A program made the translations under genes and the position numbers. The notes under the pieces were generated by a model. The model ran no database searches. It was not told where the DNA came from and was given only the letters and a program-made list of their open reading frames with translations. This document shows positions 35,310-45,600 of a stretch of 64,000 nucleotides of DNA, one piece after another. This stretch comes from Zeus faber (taxonomy: Eukaryota > Chordata > Actinopteri > Zeiformes > Zeidae): contig OY482860.1 in NCBI GenBank assembly GCA_960531495.1, forward strand, positions 1,942,622-2,006,621. The letters run 5' to 3'. Position 1 is the stretch's first letter. Each line of letters begins with the position of its first letter.

Positions 35310-35873
35310 CTACCTGGAGGGCAAGATCAACTCTTCACCAATAGTGAATGGCTTTTTAGCCTTAGCAATACGGTTAGCCACCAAGTATGATGCTCTCAGT
35401 GCATTCGCATTTATTGATGTGGTGGCCGCCAGTAATTTCTTCTGTCTTTCGTGTTCCTGTTTTTTTCTTTCAAAATACTCCTGGGGCTTGTTTTTTAATC
35501 CAGGGTGCTTGGTCTCCAGGTGGCGAAGCAATTTTGAAGGCTTCATTGCCTCGTTAGAGAGCCGTTCACCGCATATTATGCAGAGCGGGCTTGGTCTGTG
35601 GGAATCACCTGTCGAGATAAATCCATACTTCAAGTAGAACTCCTGGTACTGTCTGTTAAAAACTTTCTTTTTCTTGGAAGTTGTAGGCTCTTCTTCTGTC
35701 TCTTCACCGGCCCTTTTCCTCTTCGAAAATAAACTTTCCAAAGACATCTGTTTTTTGCTCATTTTGCTAGCATGTGGGTTAAATTTTTGGCGCTCAAGTG
35801 ACCGAGCTGTAACCGAGAGAATCCGGTCATTTTTCAAAATAAAAGATTGTTCAGACTCAGATAATAAATACAA
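35310..35873 (-). pseudogene. hAT transposase N-terminus with BED-like zinc finger
   Basis: 187-codon frame. Lysine-rich region (TTSKKKKVFNRQYQEF), then a C2H2 BED-like finger with CIICGERLSNEAM and LLRHLETKHPG, then a basic helix (YFERKKQEHERQKKLL). It ends at a stop after TIGEELILPSR just before the deleted segment. The likely native start is the MSKKQMSLESLF methionine within this frame; the codons before it extend into the terminal region. In relatives this finger binds the transposon ends. Confidence 0.85.
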
Positions 35874-36535
35874 CGGAAATAATTAATTATTTCTTGGGCG
35901 GCCCGGTACCAATTGATCCGCAGACCGGTACCGGTCCACGGCCTGGGGGTTGGGGACCACTGTTGTAGGGTATATGTGATATTATCAATATGATCAGCTA
36001 AGAACGTGACCCTATACCAGGGGTGGCCAACCAGTCAGAGACTAAGAGCCACTTTTTTACTGTGTTACTGCAAAGAGCCACATCATACACATGGCCACAC
36101 ATGAACATCACCCCATCCCTTCCTCACACACACACACACACACAGACCTCTGCTCAGCCAGATTTATTGTAAATGTCACACACCAACATGATAATGACAG
36201 AAATTGACTTCTAGCCCCCGCGACCCGACTAAGGATAATCGGTTGAAGATGGATGGATGGATGGAGTACTAAGACCACAGGCCAGTTATTTTCAACAATT
36301 AACATTGTGTGCACTGTCTCACACACACAAACTCTCAGTTCAAAAAGTACTGTTGTTTATTTATTCATAGAGGGGGGAATTGGACTTCGAGTTTAATGAT
36401 AAGGATGTATTTTTTTCATGTTGGGTCAATTTATTCAATAGTGTCCCTTAAACCCTAACCTTTAAGAATCAGTTTTGGCTCTTGCCTACCATACACGATC
36501 CGATGCTTTGGCCATCCACATATACCTGGGACTAG

Positions 36536-36618
36536 GTGTTCCGGAGCCCTGGTTACGAGGATCGAACCCGCTATCGGAGCTCGAGTTCAAAGCCGCTACC
36601 ATTGAGCCAGGACTCCTA
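36536..36618 (-). other. tRNA-like block with A and B boxes
   Basis: Reading the minus strand from about 36618: a 7-base 5' arm ggagtcc pairs with ggctcc-type bases near 36540 at the other end. An A-box-like tggctcaatgg and a B-box-like ggttcgatcctcg are present. Five extra bases between the T arm and the 3' arm argue against a working tRNA. It may be a tRNA pseudogene or the head of a SINE. Anticodon not assignable with confidence. Confidence 0.4.
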
Positions 36619-36722
36619 AATGAAAGTACTGCGTTTCCGCGGTATACCTCTCAGTTCAACAAAGTCCACAAACAAAAATATAATAATTAACAATAGCGTT
36701 TTTCTCTTACTATGCATGTTGC

Positions 36723-37032
36723 TTAGTGGGACTTCTGGCATTCCTTGTCTTGAACAATCCTCTTCAAATCTGGCTTGTATTCCGTTGTTGCCACTCGAAG
36801 CAATTCTTTCACATGGGTGTCAGTCAGAACAGATCGATGCTTTGGTTTCCACATGTTTTTGGGTAGAAAACACAGACTCGCAGACGTATGTTGACCCAAA
36901 CATTGACAGTATCTTAAGCGCAGCCCGTTTGACATTGGGGCATTTTTCCATTGGCACACTTTTCCAGAACTCAATGGTCCCTTCCCTTAAAGCAGCTTTC
37001 AATCGGTCCTCCTCCTGCAGCTCGCGAGTCGC

Positions 37033-37034
<2 letters not shown>
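36723..37034 (-). pseudogene. hAT-Charlie transposase C-terminal dimerisation domain
   Basis: Two overlapping minus frames give VKRAALKILSMFGSTYVCE, then a frame change, then ELLRVATTEYKPDLKRIV, the end of GTF2IRD2/Charlie8-like hAT transposases. The rest of the protein is missing. The upstream part runs into the CA tract, so only the dimerisation tail is left. Confidence 0.8.
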
Positions 37035-37095
<61 letters not shown>

Positions 37096-37608
37096 CTCCA
37101 GCCTTCACAGTTCTCCATCGGACATGTCCGATACGCAACGCAATTCACCGGCTGATCCATCTTATATGTTGATGACTAACCATGTCAATAGTTTTGAAAA
37201 TAAACTTCCAAAGCTTTTGGAATCTTATTTGGTGTTTTATTAGTCCTAATGCCGCGTTAGACGCGTTCCAGGCGACTGGAACGCGTCTATATGTTGACTT
37301 TGTATGGAGGCGCGCCGCCCCGGCGCTTTTGGTGTAAACGCGGCATTAGGTCTAATAAAACAGGCGTTAATGGGACATGACTCCTGCTGCTCTCCGCTTT
37401 GAGTAAATGAGGAAGTGATCCGCGGTTGAAAACGAGTGATACATCATAGCGATTTTATAATCATAATAGGGAATGAATGGCTGCGCTTTTTTTTTTTTTC
37501 CTGAGTTTTTGACGCTTGTCATGTGAAAGCCCCTTAAGAGCCGCATGAAACCAGCCAAAGAGCTGCATGAGGCTCGCGAGCCGTGGGTTGGCCAGGCCTG
37601 CCCTATAC

Positions 37609-37972
37609 CATGGAACAATGGTATAGGGTCAGTTACCCAGTGACAACCACTAACCCTAACCCTATGGCCCATTTTTCTCCTGAAGATATCCTCCAATGAT
37701 AAGACTCCAAATTATGAGACTGTGCTAAGTCTCTTTTTTCCTACTTTCGGCAGTCTTCGTAAAGTTACCCTCATCTGGCTCCGGATAACAAAAACATCAT
37801 AAGGAAGTTTCAACTGTGCCATATAGCAACATCCAATCCACCCATACGGCAGAAATAAGTATGCTTTATCATCACATACCCACCAAATATCTTTAAATGT
37901 TCCTATAGTCACATTACCCGGTAAACTGATCTGATCCAGTTTGATTCTTTACGCTTAAAGGTTTACTCTGTC
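37609..37972 (-). pseudogene. ERV-B env, surface-subunit C-terminal part
   Basis: A 66-codon frame (37912-37712) contains a tryptophan/cysteine block WWVCDDKAYLFLPYGW followed by CCYMAQLKLPYDVF, as at the end of gamma-like surface subunits before the cleavage region. It continues in viral sense to the transmembrane part at 33326-33687 and is cut off upstream by the solo LTR. A telomere-like ctaaccctaaccct patch occurs at about 37647-37661. Confidence 0.65.
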
Positions 37973-38509
37973 TGTCACGACCAGAACTGGGAGAGACCCA
38001 AACGCACGACACAGGGAGACGGAAGGCAGGCAAAGGATGTTTATTAGCCGGGACGGTGGAGCTGGTCGGGGGGACCCGGTGGGGTAGGGATGGAGCAGGG
38101 CAGGGATGATGATGACCAGGAGGTGGGGTCCAGGATCCGGGTGGAGAGACGGGGAACCAGGCTGGATGGAGATGGACGGGCAGCCTTGGTCGACAAGCGG
38201 AGACAGGCAGGTAAACCGGGCTGGCTGGATTTGGAGAGACAGACTGGGTCGACAAGAGGAGACAAGCAGGTAAGGGGAAAACGAGACAAGGAGACATGAA
38301 CTAGGAATATGCACTAGGAACTTGGAAGGGAGGCAATAGCACTACAACTCGGGAAGGCTAGTTGACGGTCTGGCAAGGAATGACTAGGAAGCTGGGACTA
38401 AATACTGTGCAGGTAATTGATCCCAGGTGTGTGCAATCGGGCTTGAGTAGGGAGCTGCAGATGGGGCAAGGGCGGCCTCTAGTGGCGCTGGGAGGCCGTG
38501 GGTCTAACA
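37973..38509 (-). mobile_element. Solo LTR of chromodomain Ty3/gypsy, in ERV-B env
   Basis: 537 bp in reverse orientation: TGTCACGACC at left, GTCTAACA at right, same family and same length as 4386-4922. Flanked by the 5-bp duplication ctgtc (37968-37972 and 38510-38514). Confidence 0.94.
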
Positions 38510-38514
38510 CTGTC

Positions 38515-40130
38515 GACGATGTGGTGCATAAAAGGTCACTGTATATGTTTCATCAACCGTCCTTTGTACACTTTGTCCAAATTGCATCATGTCGCTTTCA
38601 CAATCTGATATTCCCATGAACATACCATCTTCACCATGAGTATCATTTGAACAAAAACAAGCTCTACCTTTCGCAAGTGTCTTCCATAGCATCAGCTTTG
38701 CTGTTCTAATGTCTTCATACTTATCAAGAAGATTTAAATATGATAATTCTTTCAACCAGGAACACCTACGTCCAGGTCTAAATTGATGGACCTACACGGC
38801 CATCCATGTTTCATTCGCTGCTTGTTGTTTGAAAATAGCCACAATAACACATTACTTTGTTCGGCATCAAAGGTTCCGGTACCGTCTCTAGAATATAAAG
38901 CCATGTGCCTGGAGCTGGAACTCTCATCACACACGGACAATTCAAATTAGTTTTATTAGATTTCTATTTGCCCACGGGTCTGCTATTTGCAGCACCGAGG
39001 AATCAAACCAATATGCTTTCCACAGGGTTTCTCGCTTCTGTAAAGCATGAAGATGTTCAGTCGTGTCTTTTGATGTCCACTCAGCATCAAGAAAATCATT
39101 GACCACATCCGACATAGTCATCTGAACTATTTCACCTGAATCCCTATCAATTTCCTCAGCAATTGGCTCTCTAATTACAGAGCTCTCCTTGTTATTGTTC
39201 AAATTAATTTCCAACTTCACCATAGGCTTCTGAGTTATATTTACCAACTCTACACACTTTGTAGACACCGAAAAAGTCATCATTGTTTTATTGGTAGTGG
39301 ATCTCATCCTCACAACCTCACTTGTATGATTCCCAGGAGTTACAGACGTAGAAGTTGTCATCATCGCTGTTGTAACATCTTTTCTGCCAATGTTGTAGCT
39401 AGAGTAGTAACTGATGATGATATGTTAATACTACTAGTTATTCCCCGAGCTAGGATAATAGATGTCATCGGTTCAACAGTCACCCTTGGTGTGACTACTT
39501 GCTTTTGAACTTCTTGAGCAATCTTACTTATTTCTTTAGTAACCAGATCTTTTACGGCAAGCATTATCTTATGAGTTCTATATCCTGCTTCCCAATAATT
39601 TTGCCTTGGGATATATTCAAACTCTGGATCCAAATATGTGCATGTATTTTCTCCTTGATCTTCCTATATGACATTACCTATGACAAGCGAACAGTCATCT
39701 CGAACTTTAACCCATCTCCTGTCATTATTACAACATATACAGCATACTTTAGTTGATCGTGAGGCACACTGGTAACATCAAGTCCTGTTAGCACTATGTC
39801 TTCACCACGCGCATTTTTCCATTTAGGGGGATTATTTCCACCAGTATTCCATTTACTACATTTACATGGAAGGTGAGCTGCATTTCCTAATTCAGTTCTA
39901 ATCACAGTGTTCGCAGAAATTGGACTTGTAGAAATCATCTGAGGCGCAGCAATAGTTAACCGCAATACCTCTGCAACATTAGTAACTTTCAGAACCGAAG
40001 AGGTGGACATCTGCTTTATTTTTTCAGTTGGTGGGAGAGTTGACACTTCAGTTGTCAATTTTCCTACTTCTTTTACAACCGCGGGCTCGACAATTTTACT
40101 TTAATTTAGTACCACAAGAGTCACAATTTT
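38515..40130 (-). pseudogene. ERV-B env, surface-subunit N-terminal and middle part
   Basis: Several minus frames (40058-39678, 39633-39361, 39364-38942, 38940-38752, 38755-38504) that together occupy the env position downstream of integrase. They include a Ser/Thr-rich region (TSSINISSSVTTLATTLAE), a CX-type cysteine block LPCKCSKWNTGG, and SNDTHGEDGMF and DSSVLQIADP blocks. Receptor-binding parts of env diverge fast and I assign it mainly by position and by the C-terminal parts. Multiple stops; not functional. Confidence 0.6.
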
Positions 40131-40174
40131 GCATCTGTAGTCTGGCCTTGTTTGCACTCCATCCTCTCTCACAT

Positions 40175-41151
40175 TCACTCATTTTTGATCATAATAAGAA
40201 CACTTGTAGTCTCCTCCTCTTGTTTTTGCCTGTCAGAGACATATGTGTGTATTCTCTTTTGCAGTGCAGCCATATGGTTAACATACACTCGCATTTTATC
40301 TTCGAAAAGGGCTAAGCTTGGACCCTTTCCACTTGTGCACAAACAAGGTGTTGGCATCCGTCTACCCGTAGCCAACTCATGGGGTGTCATGCGCAAATCA
40401 TGGAGCCCTCTTGAACGACACACCATTAATGCCAACGAAAGCGCCTCGTCCCAATTCAGACCTGTGTGCTGACAGATTTTAACCATACGATTTTTCAGCA
40501 CACCATTCATTTTTTTCACACACCTTGGCATTGTGGATGATAAACAGCTCCTAGACGTTGTTTAATTCCCAATTTTTGCAGAATTAATTTGACTGTTCTA
40601 TCCATGAACTCTTTCCCATTATCTGAGGATATGCGATCTGGAAGTCCCCACCTGCTCACGACACAAATACTTGACTTGGCAACTGACTGAGCATCTTTAC
40701 GCTTGGTTGGACATGCCTCAGGCCACCGTGAAAATCTATCCACGACGACTAACATGTATCTTTTACCTCCTACTGGTTTTATCATGTCAACAAAATCCAC
40801 AACCAACTCATGCATAGGACCTGTCGGAGTTGGAATGTGACCAGGTGGACCCATCACATCCCTCCGAACATTGTTTTTAAGAAAGATTGTACATCTGCCA
40901 ATGACATAATCAATTTGCTCAAGCAAGTACAATGCCCAAAAACCATACTCTTTTGTGATTTTTCTCCTTACTTCCCCTCTTGAAACATGGGCTAACCCAT
41001 GTGCTTCCTGAATCATCAGACCTAGTAGGTCGGGGGGTGCTATCATCAGTCCTTCATGATTTCTCCACAGACCAGCAGAATCTTGTGTGGCCCATCGGTC
41101 CAACCATAATTGTTTATCGATGGCTGACGCAGCTTCTTGCATCAAGACCAC
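40175..41151 (-). pseudogene. ERV-B integrase
   Basis: Frame 41151-40516 has the zinc-binding EAHGLAH...CTIFLKN region (the first cysteine is kept; the second position is changed relative to ERV-A), the core with LVVDFVDM and RISSDNGKEF (first two catalytic acidic residues), and ends at a stop after the CQGV block. The continuing frame (40531-40175) starts in KKMNGVLKNRM, where the third acidic residue's position reads lysine because of a one-base change; the C-terminal part has LRMTPHELATGRRMPTP. ERV-A keeps the glutamate. Confidence 0.88.
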
Positions 41152-42433
41152 ATCTCTGAGCGTGAATCTTCCAAGTCTACTTCATGGGTGACCAGAAGAA
41201 CCTTGCCTGCTTTGTTTACTCCTGTCACTGCTTTTCCAGCCTCATCAGCCGCTTTGTTACCTTGTGTAACCCTTGACGTGACCATTTTGTGTGCTGCACA
41301 CTTGGCTACAGCTATTTCCTTTGGCTTCATAATTGAATGCAACAATTTCATTATCTGATCATGATGCTGTATCGGAGAACCATCGGTTTTCTTAAATCCT
41401 CGATTTTTCCACACTGATCCAAATAAATGACACATATTATGTGTGTATGCAGAATCTGTATATATTGTCACTCGCTTGCCTTCGGCCAATAGACAAGCTT
41501 CAGTCAGGCCCACAAGCTGAGCAAGCTGTGCAGAAGCAGGTTGTGGTATTACTTCTGATTCTCAACAACAAATTCAGTTCCCTGGGCTTTGACTACTGCA
41601 TAACCAGCACTCAGTGTATCTCCTATTCGATAGCAGGTCCCATCAGTCCAATACTCCACATCTGACACATGCAGTGGGAAAGCTTGCAAGTCTGATCTGA
41701 GCTTTGCATATCTCTCTACTTCCTGAATACAATCATGTGGCTCCCCATCCTCTGGTGTTGGCAAATTCTCAGCTGGATTTACCGTGACGCACCTTACTAA
41801 GGTGACATGTTCCTGCTCTAAGAGCCTATGATAGTCTCCTAGCCTAGACATAGTCAATGTACATTTACCAAAATTCAAAAGATTTCTGAGACTATGATGG
41901 GTAAGAATTGTCACTGGGTAACCCATAGTTACTGATGATGCTTTATCATACATTAGATAAACTCCAACCATTAGTCTGTAGCACAGTGGTAGCCCCAATT
42001 CTACCTCTGAATAGGCAGTGGAATAATACAAAACATGTTGAGGACATGTCCCTGTACCTGTGGGCTGACAAAGAACTGCACATGCATATTTACCCCCAGT
42101 GGATGTAGCCACATACAGCAAAAAGTTCTGAGAATAGTCTGGCAACGCAACCGCTGGAGCTTCTTGTAACTTCTGTTTGATCATCTCAAATGCCATAAGA
42201 CCTCCCTGCGTCCAGGTGAGTTTACAAAGGAGTTGAGCATTCCCAGTCTCTTTTATCATGGCTCTCAAAGGCCCTGTTAGGCAGGCATAATCTTCTACCC
42301 AGGCTGAAGAATATCCCGCAATACCAAGAAATGTCATTATCTCTCTGACTGTTCGAGGCTTTGGAGCCGTTGGAATGGCTTCCAACTGACTCTCAGAGAT
42401 GGTTCTGTGTCCATGGGTTATTGTTTGACCCAA
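41142..42433 (-). pseudogene. ERV-B RT connection and RNase H
   Basis: Frame 42433-41549 includes LGIAGYSSAWVEDYACLTGPLRAM, LPDYSQNFLLYVAT and the start of RNase H (YWTDGTCYRIGD). After a break, frame 41513-41142 contains IYTDSAYTHNMCHLFGSVW and TQGNKAADEAG with further catalytic aspartates. One small frameshift near 41545 separates them. Confidence 0.88.
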
Positions 42434-42454
42434 ATAAACGACTTTTTCTTGACA

Positions 42455-43057
42455 CTACTGCAGCTTCTTCTGAGAGGCCTTGTGTCCATTGTCTACCAAT
42501 AGCTGCAACAGTTTGATTGAGTCCCCATGGCACGTTTCCTTATCTGGTGAACAGATGACGATGTCATCCACATACTGAATGACAGTACTTTTCAAGATCT
42601 GATCAATCCCAGCCAAGTCATCCTGCAACACTTTATTGAAAATGTGAGGGCTATGTTTGAATCCTTGCGGGAGCCTCTTGTACTTGAAGGTTTGTCCTTT
42701 GTATGTCAATCCAAACAACCCTTGACTTTCTTCGCTCAGTGGAACACAGAAAAATGCTCCACACAAATCCAACACTGTGAAGTTTGTAGCCTCTGGAGGA
42801 ATTTGGGCTAACAAGGTATGTGGATCTGGTACATCAGCTGGAAAGTCCGCCACCACATAATTTACCGCTCTTAAATCATATACCAAGTGATAGGATTCAT
42901 CTGGTTTCGTTAGAGGCAATATAGGCGTATTACTCTGAGGATTTGAACATATTTCCACTACACTTGCTTTTAACAGTCCTTCAATTTGTGGTTCAATCCC
43001 TTTGATTGCCTCCTCCTTTAGTGGGTACTGGTTCTTCCAAGGAGGTTTGGTCCCTGG
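42455..43057 (-). pseudogene. ERV-B reverse transcriptase
   Basis: Open from 43057 to 42455 in one frame. Blocks: GTKPPWKNQYPL, LPLTKPDESYHLVYDLRAVN, FTVLDLCGAFFCVPL (first catalytic aspartate), LPQGFKHSPHIFNKVLQDDL, and active site QYVDDIVICSPD with YVDD codons at 42563-42574. All palm motifs look intact. A single TGA at 43058-43060 in the same frame separates it from the upstream 2H-like domain; ERV-A has AGA there. A stop after 42455 separates it from the connection domain. Confidence 0.9.
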
Positions 43058-43480
43058 TCACAGTTCAACTCTCACCGGTTTGGCTGAAAAAATGGCTTCC
43101 TCAGCTTCTCCCATCATTTCTCCTATATGCTTCTGCTCAAATCCTTCAGCCACCATTAATGTCACATGTGGCACACTTTTCTCAATGTCATGCTCCTTTT
43201 CAAGATTCTCAGCAGTGTTTGTCTTTATAGCTGCTCCTTGTGGTCCCAAATTTATGCAGCACGAGGTCAGCTGAACATACTTGGGTTGACTACTCAACCA
43301 CTCCTCTGGATCCAATTTGCCAGTTTTCTTGAAATATTTAAGCGTGCAATGATGTGGCTTAGCTTCAGGCATATTTGCCACAATGGACTTCTCCCACATC
43401 TTGGCTGGCTCTAATAGCTCTGGACTAAGATTTCCAATCCAATATACTGAAGAAGTCTCGGTCTCTGGTGCCACAGCCAT
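43058..43480 (-). CDS. ERV-B 2H phosphoesterase-like domain
   Basis: Within an open frame ending at 43058, the region from [15 protein letters not shown] onward matches the ERV-A domain residue for residue over most of its length. It keeps HHCTLKYF and [10 protein letters not shown] with the same 61-residue separation of the two histidines. Differences are concentrated elsewhere: in ERV-B a two-residue shortening (EAKPHHC against DAKPPEYPHHC) and several conservative changes. The first 30-odd codons of the frame (43558-43480) are out-of-frame nucleocapsid sequence fused by the deletion that removed the protease. Function is inferred from the paired motifs only. Confidence 0.7.
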   Translation of the reverse strand: MAVAPETETSSVYWIGNLSPELLEPAKMWEKSIVANMPEAKPHHCTLKYFKKTGKLDPEEWLSSQPKYVQLTSCCINLGPQGAAIKTNTAENLEKEHDIEKSVPHVTLMVAEGFEQKHIGEMMGEAEEAIFSAKPVRVEL

Positions 43481-45600
43481 CCGGTCCCCTGGATGGCTGT
43501 GGTTGTCCTCTGAAACCTCCTCTGAAGCCTCCTCTGAACCTGTAACAGTCATGAGCAAAGTGGCCTAGTTGTCCACAATTATGACACGCTCCTTGAGACT
43601 GTTGGAAATTTCCTCCTCTACCTCTTGCTAAATTTCCTTGACCACTTCCTCTCCATATTTGTGGTTGATCAAAACTGGCTGTGGAAAGGAGACAGTGGGG
43701 ACCACAGGTGGTTGAACCTGAATCTGTCCTTGCTGTGGTTGTGGTAATTGGTAATTGTGATAATTCATTTGGTTGTGACTGGCTCTGCATAACCACAGCT
43801 TGTTTCCCTTCCTTCTTCTTATTATCCACCAACTGTATTTGGTTAAGTTTTCTGATAGTCTCCTGGTCCTGTTCCTTCTGGTCATGCTCCTTTTTCCAAT
43901 ATAGCTCCACTTGATGTGATCCGTATAAACACCTTTGGTCATGCTTCCAAGACCAACCACTGCCAATTTGCTCCTCACTTGTAGAGGCAGCCCCTTCTGC
44001 ATTTTGGCTCAGAGAATTGATTTCTCCATTTGATTCAAATCTGGATAATTTCCTGTGACATTTCTCCCCACTTGATGAGCCCTTGACACATCAGCTCTTG
44101 GATTTTCCTGTGGGCCCAATAACTCAATAAAGATGTTGTCCAGGTGTACGTTTGTTGGAAATGCATCTTTCAATGCTCTCCACATCCGACCTCTACTTGC
44201 AGCAAACAATTCTGGATCATACACCGCAGTTGCCACATATCTGTAAAGGCCTTCCGCCTGTAGGATCTCCTCCATCGCTGGGACTCCTATGAGGCTAGCC
44301 AAAAGTCTCTTAATATCTCCCATGGCAGGCCATGTTCCCACCAAAACCTCTTCCAGCTTTGAGATCCACGGATGTGCTCCATCTTGAAGAGTGGGTAACT
44401 TTTCAAGTATGTTAGACATGTCTGTATTCTGCCAAGGCTTGTACTCTAAATTTTGTCCTCGAATTATCGCTGGACAAATTTTGTCGGGTCTCATTCCTTT
44501 TCTTGGACGTAGTCCATACCTCAAAGTGTCTGGCTTTTGAGGCTTTTCTTCTGTAGTTTCTTCTCCGTTATTTGCAGTTCTTGTAATTGTTTTTCCAATA
44601 CTTGTTGAACGTCTGGACAGGTGGAGACACTTAGGTCCTCGAGGCATTTGTCTATACTCCTCTCAATCTCTCTTAAAACCATGCGTCTGTCATCTCCTAC
44701 CCCTGTACTGGCTGCTAACGGTTGAAAACAGGAAGGACCTTCTTTCTCTGATTCTTCATCACTTTCCCCCTGTTCACTCTCATCCGTGTTGTCCGTTCCT
44801 TGAACCATTTTCCTCACTGGTCGATCTCATTTTTCTCCGCTTTAGCCAATATCCGTCTGACTGCGGGGTCGTATCCTCCAATAGCTTCGTCTGAATCACT
44901 CACAATCTCTTCCAGACAATTTCCAGACTTCTGACTCGTTGTTTGCTTCCCAAATGGTATCTTCTTTTTGTATTGTTGGAGCTCGGGTACATCTTTATGG
45001 TTGTTTTAGCCTTGCCCATCTCTATTATTTGCTCATCGTCATCTTTGAAGAGATAGCTGCCCTCGTTTTTGTTTTAGCCTTGCCCATCTCTATTATTTGC
45101 TCATCGTCATCTTTGAAGAGATAGCTGCCCTCGTGTGTAATCACTGGGAGCTGGGGATAAACTTCAGTGAACTTCACCTCATTCTCATAAGGCGGGGTCT
45201 TCTTTACAGATGCAGTATGTGAGAAGGGTGCCTTAATCTTTTCCATTAATTTTTCTGTGTCCTTATAATTTTTCTTTACTTCTTGTATGCTCCGTTCCCT
45301 TTTTTCTTTTGCAGCTTCCAACAATTTCTGTCCCTCCTTTTCGAACAGCTGCAGAATGCCAAGTTCTGTTTGTCTTTTTTCCGTGCGTCTCTTTCCTTTC
45401 TTACCTTTCTTTTGATTTACTTCATATGTGGACAAAAGCACCTGCATTGTTTTAATCACATCCAGGTTAGGAGTTCCTTCAACTGGCCACGGTTGTTCAA
45501 TGTCAGGCCAACGCTTGCTCCATTTTCCTGATATTTTTGCAATGTCTTTAATAAGGGGACTATTCTTTCGCTCTACATCAACAGGAGTTATTGCTTTTTG
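43425..45600 (-). pseudogene. ERV-B gag
   Basis: Broken frames: N-terminal lysine-rich part 45459-45025, acidic region 44817-44521, capsid-like region 44647-44009 (WQNTDMSNILEKLP, LFAASRGRMWRALKDAF), and nucleocapsid 43910-43425 with the zinc knuckle [14 protein letters not shown], followed by [17 protein letters not shown]. Upstream codons reaching about 45600 are coding-like (LIKDIAKISGKWSKRWPDI) but the ATG context is out of frame by one base. A 68-bp tandem duplication at 45003-45134 shifts the frame. Confidence 0.85.
45003..45134. repeat. 68-bp tandem duplication in ERV-B gag
   Basis: Two near-identical copies of the segment from ttttagccttgccc to gctgccctcgt, period 68 bp. ERV-A has one copy. 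Since 68 is not a multiple of three, it breaks gag. Confidence 0.92.

Larger units (their letters stand above)
33696..35962 (-). mobile_element. hAT transposon, Buster/ZBED5-like, with 8-bp TSD
   Basis: Terminal inverted repeats cagtggtccccaacc at the left and ggttggggaccactg at the right, flanked by the 8-bp duplication ttgtaggg (33688-33695 and 35963-35970), the size made by hAT transposases. Length 2267 bp. Holds a broken transposase on the minus strand. It inserted into ERV-B env, so it is younger than that provirus. A run of g (33760-33769) lies near the left end. Confidence 0.95.
36018..37600 (-). mobile_element. hAT transposon, Charlie-like, with 8-bp TSD
   Basis: Ends read caggggtggccaacc at the left and ggttggccaggcctg at the right, an imperfect inverted pair, flanked by the 8-bp duplication ccctatac (36010-36017 and 37601-37608). 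Length 1583 bp. Contains the C-terminus of a hAT transposase, a 56-bp CA tract (37035-37092) and a tRNA-like block. It inserted into ERV-B env only 40 bp from the other hAT's duplication. Confidence 0.92.

Noticed and set aside
36949..37172. Plus-strand Thr-His-rich protein
   Set aside because: CA tract inside the hAT element.
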